Both the position numbers and the translations under genes were made by a program. Below the pieces are notes generated by a model. The model had not been told where the DNA came from. It saw only the letters and a program-made list of their open reading frames with translations, and did not search any database. Source: Cohnella caldifontis (lineage in GTDB: Bacteria > Bacillota > Bacilli > Paenibacillales > Paenibacillaceae). Taken from it: a stretch of 64,000 bases of DNA. Below, piece by piece: positions 35,301 to 44,283 of this stretch. Position 1 is the first letter of the stretch. Each line of letters starts with the position of its first letter. The DNA lies in NCBI RefSeq assembly GCF_029360585.1, contig NZ_JAQZSJ010000009.1, positions 140,623-204,622 of the forward strand, given 5' to 3'.

Positions 35301-36449
35301 TTATTTATCATGCACCGCGCAGCGGTTCGGACCGATTTCCATCTCGCGCTGCTCGTCTTCGTTCGGTGTAATCTTACCCATGTTCGTTTGGCGAATCTCC
35401 TGATAGGCGTTCGGTTGAGGCGGAAGATTCACGGTTACCGTCCGCCGAAACGTCTCCTCATCCTGAATGTTCAAGCCCGGATTGTCGCGGTACAGATCCG
35501 ACAAACGGGCCATGACGCGGCCACCTTCTCCCAGCTCCGTCACTTTGCCGAAGTGTGCCGGCAGTACGATCAAATCCTGAGCCAAGCCTTTGTAACGGTT
35601 ATACAAGGTGTTGCGAAGATCGCCAACCCAGTCCTCTGCTTTGCCAGCCAAGTCCGGGCGGCCGATCGATTCGATGAACAGGATATCGCCCGTAAGCAGA
35701 TATTCATCATCTACGATAAACGACGTGCTGCCGACGGTGTGACCCGGCGAGTAAATAGGTTGAATTTTGATCTTCGTATTGCCAACCGTGATGTCACGGC
35801 CTTCTTCCAGTTTCTCATATGGGAACGTTACTTCTGTCGCGTCCTTGGGCGGCAGCCAGTACGTTGCGCCTGTTTGCTCCGCCAATTTGCGCCCGCCGGA
35901 AATGTGGTCCGCGTGCAGGTGCGTGTCCAGCGTGTGTTTAATGGTTGCTCCCTGTTCCCTGGCGAAGCGTTCGAATACGTCAGTCATCCGGAACGTATCG
36001 ATCACAGCCGCTTCACCGCTGGAAATCACCATGTAGGAGAGGCAGCCTTTGCCGATCCGCACGAATTGGTACAGGGAGCCGCCGTCTTTCAAATCCCCGA
36101 TTTTTACCGGCTCCAGATGCTCGCTCCAGGATTTCATGCCGCCTTCCAGATAAGAGACGTTCGTTCTTCCAGCCTCGACCAATTGTTCCGCCACGAATTT
36201 GGACGAGCCTTCCTTGGCGCATACCACCAGCAAGCGTTTGTCGCTTGGGATTTGTTCTAACGCTTGATCCACGCTGTCAAGCAAGTCGAAATACGGAATG
36301 TTGATGATCTCGACGCTTTCCCCTTCGATTTTCCAATCGTCAAAATCGCTTTGGTTGCGCACATCAAGAATAAAGAGCTCTTCTTTGTTCAGGACGATTT
36401 TCGTCAGTTCTCCCGCTGCCATCGGGCGGAGTCCGCTTGCAGTAGTCAA
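35301..36449 (-). CDS. Rhodanese-metallo-beta-lactamase fusion, persulfide-dioxygenase-like (CstB-related)
   Basis: TTG start with AGGGGG 8 bp upstream. The 382-aa product has an N-terminal rhodanese domain ([14 protein letters not shown], active-site [11 protein letters not shown] with Cys). It continues with an ETHE1-like MBL domain with metal ligands in [30 protein letters not shown] and PAHFGK. Such enzymes oxidise persulfide to sulfite or thiosulfate with non-haem iron and hand sulfur to the rhodanese. S. aureus CstB has the MBL first and rhodanese last; here the order is reversed. It sits in the CstR-type locus between TusA and DsrE-like genes. Confidence 0.88.
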   Translation of the reverse strand: MTTASGLRPMAAGELTKIVLNKEELFILDVRNQSDFDDWKIEGESVEIINIPYFDLLDSVDQALEQIPSDKRLLVVCAKEGSSKFVAEQLVEAGRTNVSYLEGGMKSWSEHLEPVKIGDLKDGGSLYQFVRIGKGCLSYMVISSGEAAVIDTFRMTDVFERFAREQGATIKHTLDTHLHADHISGGRKLAEQTGATYWLPPKDATEVTFPYEKLEEGRDITVGNTKIKIQPIYSPGHTVGSTSFIVDDEYLLTGDILFIESIGRPDLAGKAEDWVGDLRNTLYNRYKGLAQDLIVLPAHFGKVTELGEGGRVMARLSDLYRDNPGLNIQDEETFRRTVTVNLPPQPNAYQEIRQTNMGKITPNEDEQREMEIGPNRCAVHDK

Positions 36450-36471
36450 TGTTGTTTCCCCCTTTGATGAA

Positions 36472-36867
36472 TTAGAACGTCAGGGTCACGTTTGCGTCCT
36501 TCGCGAAATCCAGGAACGTGACGGCTCCACCGACTTCGATTCCTTCAATAAAATCCTCTTTCTTCAGGTTCATGACGTCCATCGTCATTTGGCAGGCGAT
36601 GATTTTCACGCCCATTTCCTGCGCCATGTTCACCAGTTCCGGAATGGAGGGAATGTTGGCGTTCTTGAAGCCTTCCGCGAAATGCTCTTTGCCCGCGGGC
36701 AGCGGAAGCTGGTGATGCGCCTGCTTGTGGATCAGGTTCAGTCCTTCGAAGGTGAAGAAGATCGCCACCTCGGCATCCGTTGCCGCAGATGCGGTCGCGA
36801 TGTTGAAGACCTTATAGGCATCGAACAGTCCGCCGTTGCTAGCGATAATCGCTACTTTCGTGCTCAT
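36472..36867 (-). CDS. DsrE/DsrF-like sulfur carrier protein, 131 aa
   Basis: AAGGAGG lies 9 bp before the ATG. The soluble product has the DsrE pattern: [38 protein letters not shown], and the sulfur-binding Cys in [21 protein letters not shown]. It is about 27 residues shorter than the DsrE-like protein at 33367-33843 and clearly homologous to it (shared IFFTF.GLN and CxMTMD). It is co-transcribed with a TusA-rhodanese upstream and the MBL-rhodanese downstream, forming a sulfur relay. Confidence 0.9.
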   Translation of the reverse strand: MSTKVAIIASNGGLFDAYKVFNIATASAATDAEVAIFFTFEGLNLIHKQAHHQLPLPAGKEHFAEGFKNANIPSIPELVNMAQEMGVKIIACQMTMDVMNLKKEDFIEGIEVGGAVTFLDFAKDANVTLTF

Positions 36868-36892
36868 TTGGAATGACCTCCTTGGTCGATGA

Positions 36893-37474
36893 TTAGATTT
36901 GAAAGTCCTTTTCCGTCGGGCCGGACCACCCGTACATGCCAGGCTTCACGTTCTTCACGTTCTTGAAGCCTTTCTCGGCCAGCAATTGGCAAGCAAGATC
37001 GCTGCGCGTTCCCGTACGGCATACTACGTGAATGTCATCATCCGGATTGAGCTCGCCGAGGCGCTCTTCCAGCTCCCCAAGCGGAATGGAGACGGCGCCG
37101 GGTATGCGGTTAAACGCGTATTCGGCAGGCTCGCGAACATCGAGCACGGTTACGTTGCCCAGCTTTTTCTCCAGCTCTTCATTGGTCACGGTGTGAGGAT
37201 ATTTTTTTTCTTCCTTGATCTCATCCGCGCTCGATTTACGGATGAAGTGCCTGAGCACGTTGCCATCCTGAATCGTACCCAAATATTGATGGCCGGTATT
37301 CTTGGCCCAGCCTTGTATATCAGCCAGTGAACCTTTATCGGTTGCCTGAACCTCGATGACCTGCCCGGATTGCAGCTGATCCATCGCTTTTTTGGTTTTG
37401 ACGATAGGCATCGGACAGGCCAAACCTTTGCAATCAAGCGTCTGATCGGCTTTGATTTCTGGATGTGTAGTCAA
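36893..37474 (-). CDS. TusA-rhodanese fusion sulfurtransferase (CstA-related)
   Basis: TTG start at 37474, 8 bp after AGGAGG. The 193-aa product fuses a TusA domain (DCKGLACPMPIVKTKKAMDQL, carrier Cys in CPMP) to a rhodanese domain (VTVLDVREPAEYAFNRIPG, active-site VVCRTGTRSD). This is a shortened version of S. aureus CstA, which has an extra N-terminal rhodanese. It should move sulfane sulfur between low-molecular thiols and the downstream dioxygenase. It is the first gene of the operon TusA-rhodanese, DsrE-like, MBL-rhodanese, TusA, with a CstR-like operator 86 bp upstream. Confidence 0.9.
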   Translation of the reverse strand: MTTHPEIKADQTLDCKGLACPMPIVKTKKAMDQLQSGQVIEVQATDKGSLADIQGWAKNTGHQYLGTIQDGNVLRHFIRKSSADEIKEEKKYPHTVTNEELEKKLGNVTVLDVREPAEYAFNRIPGAVSIPLGELEERLGELNPDDDIHVVCRTGTRSDLACQLLAEKGFKNVKNVKPGMYGWSGPTEKDFQI

Positions 37475-37559
37475 ATCGTAACCCTCCTAAATTGGTGTTT
37501 TTCCGGAGCTTACCTATCCTGTTCGAGTTTACCCAAATGATTTCAAAATCATCATTACG

Positions 37560-37577
37560 TATACCCCTATATGTATA
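37560..37577. promoter_or_regulatory. CstR-like operator, upstream of the TusA-rhodanese operon
   Basis: TATACCCCTATATGTATA, differing from the 33882 site at one position. It lies upstream of the four-gene sulfur operon on the minus strand. Confidence 0.75.
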
Positions 37578-37706
37578 ATAAATCGCGTAATGTATTGTTG
37601 TCAACTTTGAATTAACCGGGAATCAAGAGATATAAGGATTATAGTTATGAAACCAATATAAAAACAAAAGCAGACTTTACCAACCTGCATCAGAGTTAGC
37701 CATTTT

Positions 37707-38096
37707 TTGGAATTTATTAACGATTTGTCGGGACATCTTATTTGGCTCGATTCGATTATGGTACTTGCAAGCAAATACGGTTTGGAGTTATTTGCTTTAT
37801 GGCTTGGATTCGTGTGGGTGCTTGGCGATCGAAGGAGACATATTGATGTACAGTCGGGGTTCGCTGGGATGCTGGCTTTGTTTCTGAATTATGTGATTGC
37901 CCAGTTCTATTTTGAGCCTCGGCCGTTTGTAAGCCATCCGGTTCATTTACTGTTCCCTCACGCAGCGGATGCTTCCTTTCCAAGTGATCATACACCGGGG
38001 GCATTCGCACTTGCATTAACGGTACTTATTCGTAAACGCTGGTCCGGATGGTGGAGCTACATTATGTTGGCTTTAGCCAATAGATGCCGCGCTTGA
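37707..38096 (+). pseudogene. PAP2-type phosphatase fragment, copy 2
   Basis: About 125 codons of a PAP2/BcrC-like phosphatase: FINDLSGHLIWLDSIM, FEPRPFVSHP, catalytic ASFPSDHTPGAFALAL. There is no ribosome site; the first residues of copy 1 (MNYAVF) are lost. After YIMLALA the frame crosses into a response-regulator fragment and ends. The third PAP2 motif is missing, so it is dead. It is about 90% identical in DNA to copy 1 at 30452, in the same orientation, so the sulfur locus lies between two direct repeats. Confidence 0.82.
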
Positions 38097-38163
38097 GAAG
38101 GATTTCGACATTATTTTTATGGACATCCGAATGCCGGAATTGGACGGCATTCAAGACACATAA
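38080..38163 (+). pseudogene. Response-regulator receiver-domain fragment
   Basis: Twenty-seven codons read IDAALEKDFDIIFMDIRMPE, then LDGIQDT and a stop. This is the strand-3 region of a receiver domain with its phospho-acceptor Asp (FMDIRMPELDG). It is joined in another frame to PAP2 copy 2, marking a second deletion junction. Confidence 0.65.
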
Positions 38164-38270
38164 TACATTTTACTTAATTGTGCGACCGAAAGTAACCTTG
38201 TATTATCGCCATCACAGCGTTCAGTAATTACCACGACAGATTTTAAGAGGCAGGAATAAGTGAAATGATC

Positions 38271-38401
38271 TCAGCGTTCATGAATGCCTGTCCTCTGTAA
38301 GATCCATTCATGACTGGTATCCACCATGTTTTCCAAATCATCATTTGTCAGTTTTTTTGGGGTACATGCGTTCCAATGGCTGTAATACGCCAATGAAACA
38401 C
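38271..38401 (-). pseudogene. N-terminal fragment of a FabH-type 3-oxoacyl-ACP synthase III
   Basis: The minus strand reads [13 protein letters not shown], then [20 protein letters not shown] and TGIHER: the unmistakable N-terminus of FabH. A possible GTG start at 38401 follows AGAGGGGGG. A run of seven A (needs eight) at 38352-38358 shifts the frame after VPQK, and the reading ends at a TGA after TGIHER; the catalytic Cys-His-Asn region is absent. The rest of 38164-38434 holds nothing recognisable. Confidence 0.7.
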
Positions 38402-38434
38402 CAATATCCCCCCTCTTCCTCCTGATTGAAGTTG

Positions 38435-39070
38435 CTACGAAATCGTAAATTTTTGTTGATATTCATGCAGTTCTTTTTGAAAACGCTGGAAGGGGCTGGA
38501 TAACACTTTTATATTCCGTTTTAATTTGTTTTTCTTTTTCCGATTATGCTGACACTCGTGGAGTTGATCAATCTGTTTATCGATTTTTTCCCGTAGGGTT
38601 AGGATAAACCCGATCGCAATGTGAGCTTTAGCCAGTTCATGAAGATCAGTAGCAAGAGCCTCACTCAAATTGCGAAGATCTGGAAGATATAACGACTTTG
38701 TCACATAAAAGACCTCTGGCGTAAAGTCCTCACGGTAATCTTGTCCCGGGACTTGCTCCCAAAAGTCATTCCATTCTCGTAGAAGACCAGTTTCATACAA
38801 AAAGAACTTTAAAAAACCGCATAACCATGCCGTACAACTTGTATTTCGTTTTTGGCATCCAACACCTTTGACAAGATGTCGACATCCTTTACAACAGGAA
38901 CCTCCATTGGCGATACAAACTTTACAAATGGAATTGGACCCGATCTCATGTAACGCATGAATCCCCATTGTTATGACGGTTTGTCTGCTTACCTGCATGA
39001 AAGGTGTAGTCGATTCGCGAGAGGATGACGAATCTTGATGTGACGAGTCCTTACTCGTTGAGTCCGGCAT
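38435..39070 (-). CDS. Cysteine-rich hypothetical protein, 211 aa
   Basis: The ATG at 39070 has AAGGAG 9 bp upstream. After a Ser-rich N-terminus the protein has a dense Cys cluster ([35 protein letters not shown]): nine Cys in about 40 residues, spaced as in iron-sulfur or zinc proteins. The C-terminal half is charged and helical ([38 protein letters not shown]). No known family was assigned. It is transcribed divergently from an ArsR-type regulator and a SulP transporter, and AT-rich repeats between them may be a shared operator. A metal or redox function is plausible but unproven. Confidence 0.65.
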   Translation of the reverse strand: MPDSTSKDSSHQDSSSSRESTTPFMQVSRQTVITMGIHALHEIGSNSICKVCIANGGSCCKGCRHLVKGVGCQKRNTSCTAWLCGFLKFFLYETGLLREWNDFWEQVPGQDYREDFTPEVFYVTKSLYLPDLRNLSEALATDLHELAKAHIAIGFILTLREKIDKQIDQLHECQHNRKKKNKLKRNIKVLSSPFQRFQKELHEYQQKFTIS

Positions 39071-39262
39071 TCGCACCCACTCCTTATGTTATTTTGAAAA
39101 AATCAAATAATCAGATATTTGAATATTATGGGTATTATACAGGAATTTCAACCAAATCACAATCCATGCGCCGGTATGCCCTTCTTTCCAGAATGTTTTT
39201 GGGTGGAGTTGTGTTATGATATTTATATATTCAAAAATATAGCGATCAAGGAGGCGTTAGCC

Positions 39263-39592
39263 ATGAATCAAAATATCCAACAGTTTAAAGCCGATTTTTT
39301 TAAGGCGCTGGCGCATCCCATGCGGATTCGAATCCTGGAGGTTCTGAGTGAAGGAGATAAAAACGTAAATGAGATACAGAGTATTTTAGGTTCAGAGGGT
39401 TCAGCCGTTTCTCAGCAGTTGGCAGTATTGCGAAATAAAAATGTGGTGACGGGCTTAAAAGATGGTACTTCTGTCATTTATTCGTTACGTGATCCGCTGA
39501 TTAAGGACCTGCTCGCAGTTACAAAACAGATCTTCGATAATCATCTCGTTGATGCCATTTCATTACTTGAGGTCATTCGAAATGAATCTTAA
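39263..39592 (+). CDS. ArsR/SmtB-family winged-helix regulator
   Basis: Start is the ATG at 39263 after AAGGAGG; the longer frame lacks a site. The 109-aa product has the ArsR fold: KADFFKALAHPMRIRILEVL, NVNEIQSILGSEGSAVSQQLAVLRNKNVV (recognition helix) and GTSVIYSLRDPLIKDLL. There are no Cys residues, so it does not sense metals or persulfides by Cys. It probably controls the SulP gene 175 bp downstream and the divergent Cys-rich gene. AT-rich repeats with ATATTTGA-like halves occur upstream of all three. A strong terminator follows. Confidence 0.88.
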   Translation: MNQNIQQFKADFFKALAHPMRIRILEVLSEGDKNVNEIQSILGSEGSAVSQQLAVLRNKNVVTGLKDGTSVIYSLRDPLIKDLLAVTKQIFDNHLVDAISLLEVIRNES

Positions 39593-39599
39593 ACTGAAA

Positions 39600-39646
39600 A
39601 ACAAGGGGTTCCATGAGTAACATCAAGGATCACCTTGTTTTTTTGT
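39600..39646 (+). terminator. Terminator of the ArsR-type regulator gene
   Basis: Stem AACAAGG/CCTTGTT closing a 26-base loop and followed by TTTTTTGTTTTG. It lies 8 bp past the stop codon. Confidence 0.75.
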
Positions 39647-39767
39647 TTTGCAGCCGGAAACATGCGGAGCGGCACGAGATTATTATGATTGACATTATTC
39701 GATGACAGGAGTAACATTTCACTTATATTTAAATAATCAAATATATGAATAAAAGAAGGTAATTCAG

Positions 39768-41528
39768 ATGAAATGGACGGGAAGATTTGAAGGATACCAT
39801 GCGGCCGCATTCCGCAAGGATCTCATTTCAGGCCTCATTGTTGGTATTATCGCCATTCCATTAGGGATGGCATTTGCTATTGCGGCTAGTGTAAAACCGG
39901 AATATGGCATTTATACCACCATTGTGGCCGGTATCTGTATTTCCTTGTTCGGGGGTTCTAAATTTCAAATTGGCGGACCGACCGGTGCATTTATTCCGAT
40001 TCTTTTTGCGATCGTCATGGAATATGGATACGAAAATTTATTGCTTGCAGGATTTTTGGCGGGAATTATACTTGTTCTCATGGGGCTATTTAAACTCGGT
40101 GCGTTGATAAAATTTATTCCTCGCCCTGTAACCATCGGATTTACCGCTGGAATTGCCGTCATCATCTTCAGCGGACAAATTGCCAACTTGTTAGGTTTGA
40201 GCGGTATCAAGAAACATGAGAATTTTCTACCCAATATGAAGGAAATTGTAATGCATCTCGCAACTACGAATCTCTACAGTATTATCACAGCGGTCGTCTG
40301 TTTGGCAGTTATCATCCTAACACCGAAATTTTTACCGAAGGTCCCTGGTTCCTTGGTAGGGCTTATCGTATCCACTATAATGGCGACCGTATTCTTTAAA
40401 GGGGAAGTTGCAACGATTGGATCGTCATTTGGAGCTATTCCAAGCACCTTACCCCATTTTCATATCCCTGATCTAACCTGGGATCGCATTGAAGATTTGA
40501 TTCGCCCCGCCTTTACTATTGCCATGTTGGGGAGCATCGAATCTTTATTATCGGCGGTTGTTGCCGACGGCATGACCGACAGTCGTCATAACAGCAATCG
40601 GGAACTGATTGGGCAAGGCATCGCCAATATCGTAACCCCTCTTTTTGGAGGCATACCAGCAACAGGAGCCATTGCACGAACAGCAACCAATATCAAAAAC
40701 GGTGCGGTCTCACCTTTGTCGGGTATAATACATGGCATTGTTGTGCTGCTGGTGCTCATTTTGTTTGCACCTTATGCATCGCAGATCCCACTTGCTAGTA
40801 TGGCACCGATTCTAATGCTGGTTGCCTGGAACATGAGCGAACGAAAAGAATTCGCTCACGTCTTGAAAACCAAAACGAGCGATTCTTTTGTCCTCCTCAT
40901 TACCTTTTTGCTAACGGTCTTTACGAATTTAACGACTGCCGTTGAAGTCGGGTTAATCTTAGCCGTTATTCTATTTGTGAAGCGCATGAGCGACGGTTTA
41001 CTGGTTTCCAAGGTATTGCCTGACCCAGCAACTAAACATGAGAAAGTGAAATCCCATATGGTAACCGAAGGCCACGATTGTCCACAAATCGGGATCTATA
41101 CCATCGAAGGTCCTCTCTTTTTCGGCGCCGCGAACATGTTTGAAAAGTCCATTATGGATACGATTCATCAGAGACCGAAAGTGTTACTGCTCCGCATAGG
41201 AAAAGTACCTTTTATGGATACGACGGGTGAATCAAATCTGTCCAGTTTGGTGAAGCATTTCGAGAAATTTGGTGGGATTATTCTTGTATCCGGAATTCAA
41301 ACTCAGCCTTTAGATGTATTGAAGAGAACAGGGTTGTATACGCTGATTGGGGCTGAACATTTTTTTGCACATACCGGTGAAGCACTTAACTTCGCGCTAT
41401 TGCAACTGGATTTGAATAAATGTCTAGGTTGTAAACATTTTGCTTTCCGTGAATGCGCGGCGTTATCAAACAAGGAGTCTCAAAAAGAAGTGATCACCAG
41501 TTTAAAGGCTGATCCAGCAAGGACATAG
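39768..41528 (+). CDS. SulP-family anion transporter with STAS domain
   Basis: The ATG at 39768 follows GAAGG. The 586-aa product has ten to twelve membrane helices with SulP motifs (DLISGLIVGIIAIPLGMAFA, GGPTGAFIPIL, ATGAIARTATNIKNGA). The cytoplasmic STAS domain follows (GIYTIEGPLFFGAANMFEKS, VPFMDTTGESNLSSLV). The end has a Cys-His cluster (NKCLGCKHFAFRECAAL). SulP proteins move sulfate or bicarbonate, usually with H+ or Na+. Given the neighbouring sulfur genes, sulfate is possible, but bicarbonate cannot be excluded. AT-rich operator-like sequence lies just upstream. Confidence 0.9.
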   Translation: MKWTGRFEGYHAAAFRKDLISGLIVGIIAIPLGMAFAIAASVKPEYGIYTTIVAGICISLFGGSKFQIGGPTGAFIPILFAIVMEYGYENLLLAGFLAGIILVLMGLFKLGALIKFIPRPVTIGFTAGIAVIIFSGQIANLLGLSGIKKHENFLPNMKEIVMHLATTNLYSIITAVVCLAVIILTPKFLPKVPGSLVGLIVSTIMATVFFKGEVATIGSSFGAIPSTLPHFHIPDLTWDRIEDLIRPAFTIAMLGSIESLLSAVVADGMTDSRHNSNRELIGQGIANIVTPLFGGIPATGAIARTATNIKNGAVSPLSGIIHGIVVLLVLILFAPYASQIPLASMAPILMLVAWNMSERKEFAHVLKTKTSDSFVLLITFLLTVFTNLTTAVEVGLILAVILFVKRMSDGLLVSKVLPDPATKHEKVKSHMVTEGHDCPQIGIYTIEGPLFFGAANMFEKSIMDTIHQRPKVLLLRIGKVPFMDTTGESNLSSLVKHFEKFGGIILVSGIQTQPLDVLKRTGLYTLIGAEHFFAHTGEALNFALLQLDLNKCLGCKHFAFRECAALSNKESQKEVITSLKADPART

Positions 41529-42228
41529 CCTAATCTCATTCGAAATCGCCCTAAAGACGAAATGAGGTGAATGGCTATGCACTTGCACGTCAGCAATACA
41601 AAGTGATCATGGCTCATCCGCTGCAAAAGGTGTCAATGAGCATCAATCGCGTATTATGACTCGCGTCGTTTATTCAGTGCAAGACAATGAAAGATTTAAA
41701 AATATTGTTTTGTGTCGACTTGTCAGAAGGTCACGTGAATCTCGAACACTATTCATATTGTTTCGACAAGAACAGTTTCTAGACAATATCGAAAATTAAG
41801 AGGTTATCATGATTGTCGGGCGGATAAATAAAAAAGTGTTCTAGCAATCTTATCGTTTATTTAAGCAAAAATGAGATCGACTGCGAGGCGCTCTCTCGTC
41901 CAATTGAAACAGTAACATACAGACACGCCCATGCTCGGATTCTTTTGTTACACAGCCACTTTCACGTCATCCTCGGCAAATGATTGCGAATGATTCCCAC
42001 TATAATATACGGTTGCGTAAGCAGAGTTCGAACAAAATAAATAAGAGTTGTCGGGATGAATGGTTTCTAAAGCAGAAGCTTAACATGTACAGCAATCCAT
42101 CCTAAACCACTCCTCATGTAGACTTGAATGGGCTTAAGGGTGAGGATACATTTCTTTCTTTACTCATTTAATCCTGCCCATGGAGTAATGACAATGTTTA
42201 GTTTACAACTTTACATTCCCGTTCAAAT
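41529..42228. other. 700-bp gene-free region between SulP and ars genes
   Basis: Only very short open frames occur, one of them (ATG at 41578, after GAGGTG) with a good ribosome site but only about ten codons. No homologous fragment, repeat or RNA motif was recognised. The stretch may be a decayed gene. Confidence 0.5.
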
Positions 42229-42657
42229 TTACCGACCTTCGGCAAGAAACTTTTCGATACGCGACTTAATCGCATCCCGAACCGCTCGAAAATGGCTCGT
42301 GATTTCTTCCTCGGTACCGGTCGCCTTGGCAGGATCATCGAAACCCCAATGCCATTTCACGACGTTTTTATTCGAAATCACCGGACAATGCTCGTCTGCA
42401 TGTCCACATAACGTTATTACATAGTCAGCTCGATTCAAAATCTCCGGATCGATGACATCCGATGTATGGCTGCTAATATCGACGCCGGCTTCCTTCATCA
42501 CCTGAACGGCGCGCGGATTCAGCCCATGTGCCTCTAACCCGGCGCTTTTTACTTCGTAGCGATCAGTACCGAGAGCCTTCAAAAAGCCATCCGCCATTTG
42601 GCTGCGGCAAGAGTTTCCTGTACAAAGGAAATAAACGAGTTTTTTGTTTTCTGACAT
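42229..42657 (-). CDS. arsC: Arsenate reductase, thioredoxin-coupled ArsC
   Basis: The 142-aa product has the low-molecular-weight phosphatase-type P-loop with nucleophile Cys12 ([13 protein letters not shown]), then [16 protein letters not shown], and the redox Cys pair in [12 protein letters not shown]. It reduces arsenate to arsenite using a Cys relay and thioredoxin. It is the third gene of arsR-acr3-arsC, 20 bp after the arsenite exporter, so arsenate is reduced and then extruded. GAGGA precedes the start. Confidence 0.95.
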   Translation of the reverse strand: MSENKKLVYFLCTGNSCRSQMADGFLKALGTDRYEVKSAGLEAHGLNPRAVQVMKEAGVDISSHTSDVIDPEILNRADYVITLCGHADEHCPVISNKNVVKWHWGFDDPAKATGTEEEITSHFRAVRDAIKSRIEKFLAEGR

Positions 42658-42677
42658 GATGAGTCCTCCTGTTTATA

Positions 42678-43742
42678 TTAAGCTGCTTGCTTTGAAAAAT
42701 ACTTCCGCTGGAATCGGAGCGCGACGTTGACTAAGGCAATCATCACGGGGACTTCCACAAGAGGACCGATGACGGCCGCAAATGCTGCGCCGGAATGAAT
42801 ACCAAACACCCCAACGGCAACGGCAATCGCCAGCTCGAAGTTATTCCCCGAGGCGGTAAATGCCAGTGTAGAAGTGACCGGATAACCAGCCCCGGCTTTT
42901 TTGCCCATGAAAAACGAGATCAGGAACATGACAACAAAGTAAATCAAGAGCGGAATCGCGATCCTCACGACATCGAACGGCAATTGGATAATCATTTCGC
43001 CTTTCAGCGAGAACATGACGAAGATCGTAAACAATAACGCGATCAGCGTAATGGGGCTGATTTTCGGAATAAAGACCGTTTCGTACCAGGACCGTCCTTT
43101 TGCTTTTACAAGAGAATAGCGAGTAATCATTCCGGTCAAAAACGGTATCCCTAGATAAATGAACACACTCTTGGCAACTTCGGCCATCGTAATGTCAACA
43201 ACGACACCTTCCAACCCGAACCATCCCGGCAAAATCGTAACAAAGATAAAGGTATAGACGGAATAAAACAAAACTTGAAAGATCGAGTTGAAAGCAACGA
43301 GTCCCGCCGCGTACTCGGCATCCCCTCTGCACAAATCGTTCCAAACGATGACCATTGCAATACAACGGGCTAAACCGATCATAATCAGGCCGACCATATA
43401 TTCCGGATAGCCTTGGAGGAAAATAATAGCCAGGAAAAACATTAAGATCGGGCCAATGAGCCAGTTTTGAATCAATGAAATGGTTAACACTTTGCCATTT
43501 CGGAAGACACGGCCGATTTCTTCGTATCGTACCTTCGCCAGCGGCGGATACATCATTAAAATAAGGCCAAGCGCAATCGGTATCGATGTGGTTCCGACTT
43601 GAAATTCATTCAAACCGACGACAAAGTTAGGAAATACGTAGCCCAGGCCAATCCCCAACGCCATCGCAACAAAAATCCATAACGTCAAATAGCGGTCCAG
43701 AAACGAAAGCCGCTTTCTCTCTTGTTTGCTCACTTGCTGCAT
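42678..43742 (-). CDS. arsB: Arsenite efflux transporter, ACR3 family
   Basis: The 354-aa product has ten membrane helices and ACR3 motifs: [37 protein letters not shown] (with the Cys implicated in arsenite transport), and [18 protein letters not shown]. It exports arsenite or antimonite driven by proton motive force. It starts 7 bp after arsR. It is of the ACR3 type, not the E. coli ArsB type, though arsB is the common annotation symbol. Confidence 0.94.
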   Translation of the reverse strand: MQQVSKQERKRLSFLDRYLTLWIFVAMALGIGLGYVFPNFVVGLNEFQVGTTSIPIALGLILMMYPPLAKVRYEEIGRVFRNGKVLTISLIQNWLIGPILMFFLAIIFLQGYPEYMVGLIMIGLARCIAMVIVWNDLCRGDAEYAAGLVAFNSIFQVLFYSVYTFIFVTILPGWFGLEGVVVDITMAEVAKSVFIYLGIPFLTGMITRYSLVKAKGRSWYETVFIPKISPITLIALLFTIFVMFSLKGEMIIQLPFDVVRIAIPLLIYFVVMFLISFFMGKKAGAGYPVTSTLAFTASGNNFELAIAVAVGVFGIHSGAAFAAVIGPLVEVPVMIALVNVALRFQRKYFSKQAA

Positions 43743-43749
43743 ACCCCCT

Positions 43750-44079
43750 TTACTCGCATGTAACTGTCAGTCCTTGTTGCTCCAATTTCCGCAGCTCCTC
43801 GGATAGATCGGGCAAATGGGACAAGGCATAACCGATTTCCTCTAACCGCTTCTCATTGATCGAATAGAACACCCATTGCCCCTTTCGCGTTTCGCGGACC
43901 AGTTCAGCCGTTTTTAGACGGCTTACATGTTTGGAAATGGCTGGCTGGGAAATGTTAAAGATGGGAACCAGTTCACACACGCAACAATCGCGAATACGGA
44001 GCAAAGAAAGGATTTTCAGCCTTGTCGGATCGGCAAGAGCTTTCAGAATATCCGCTATCTTTTCAAATTCCATTGGCAT
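43750..44079 (-). CDS. arsR: Arsenic-responsive repressor ArsR
   Basis: The ATG at 44079 is preferred (GGGGTGAT upstream); a GTG at 44088 overlaps that site. The 109-aa product has the helix-turn-helix [19 protein letters not shown] and the As(III)-binding motif [10 protein letters not shown] (Cys-Val-Cys with adjacent Cys). The wing is [11 protein letters not shown]. Arsenite binding should release the operator and derepress arsR-acr3-arsC. A TTGACT -35-like hexamer lies at 44137-44142 on the minus strand, with an ATAAC..GTTAT palindrome (44106-44121) between it and the gene, a likely operator. Confidence 0.93.
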   Translation of the reverse strand: MPMEFEKIADILKALADPTRLKILSLLRIRDCCVCELVPIFNISQPAISKHVSRLKTAELVRETRKGQWVFYSINEKRLEEIGYALSHLPDLSEELRKLEQQGLTVTCE

Positions 44080-44105
44080 TCTTATCACCCCAAACTTAAA
44101 ACCTT

Positions 44106-44121
44106 ATAACCATATTGTTAT
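44106..44121. promoter_or_regulatory. Candidate ArsR operator
   Basis: ATAACCATATTGTTAT, 5-bp arms, between the -35-like TTGACT (44137-44142, minus) and the arsR start. The position suits autorepression. Confidence 0.5.
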
Positions 44122-44283
44122 TTATGTATGATAAAAAGTCAATACGGAAAATGATACTTTTATATTCCATCTACAATAGCCTGTCTAAGACAAACCCTTT
44201 CCGGAGTACTTATTTTTTTGCAATGCAAGCAAATTAATACTCGCAAATGACTGTTGTATAACTGGTTCATGAGGTGAAGCACC

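Noticed and set aside
41578..41610. Short ORF with a good ribosome site after SulP
   Set aside because: Stops after about ten codons and has no homologous pattern; could be a relic only.
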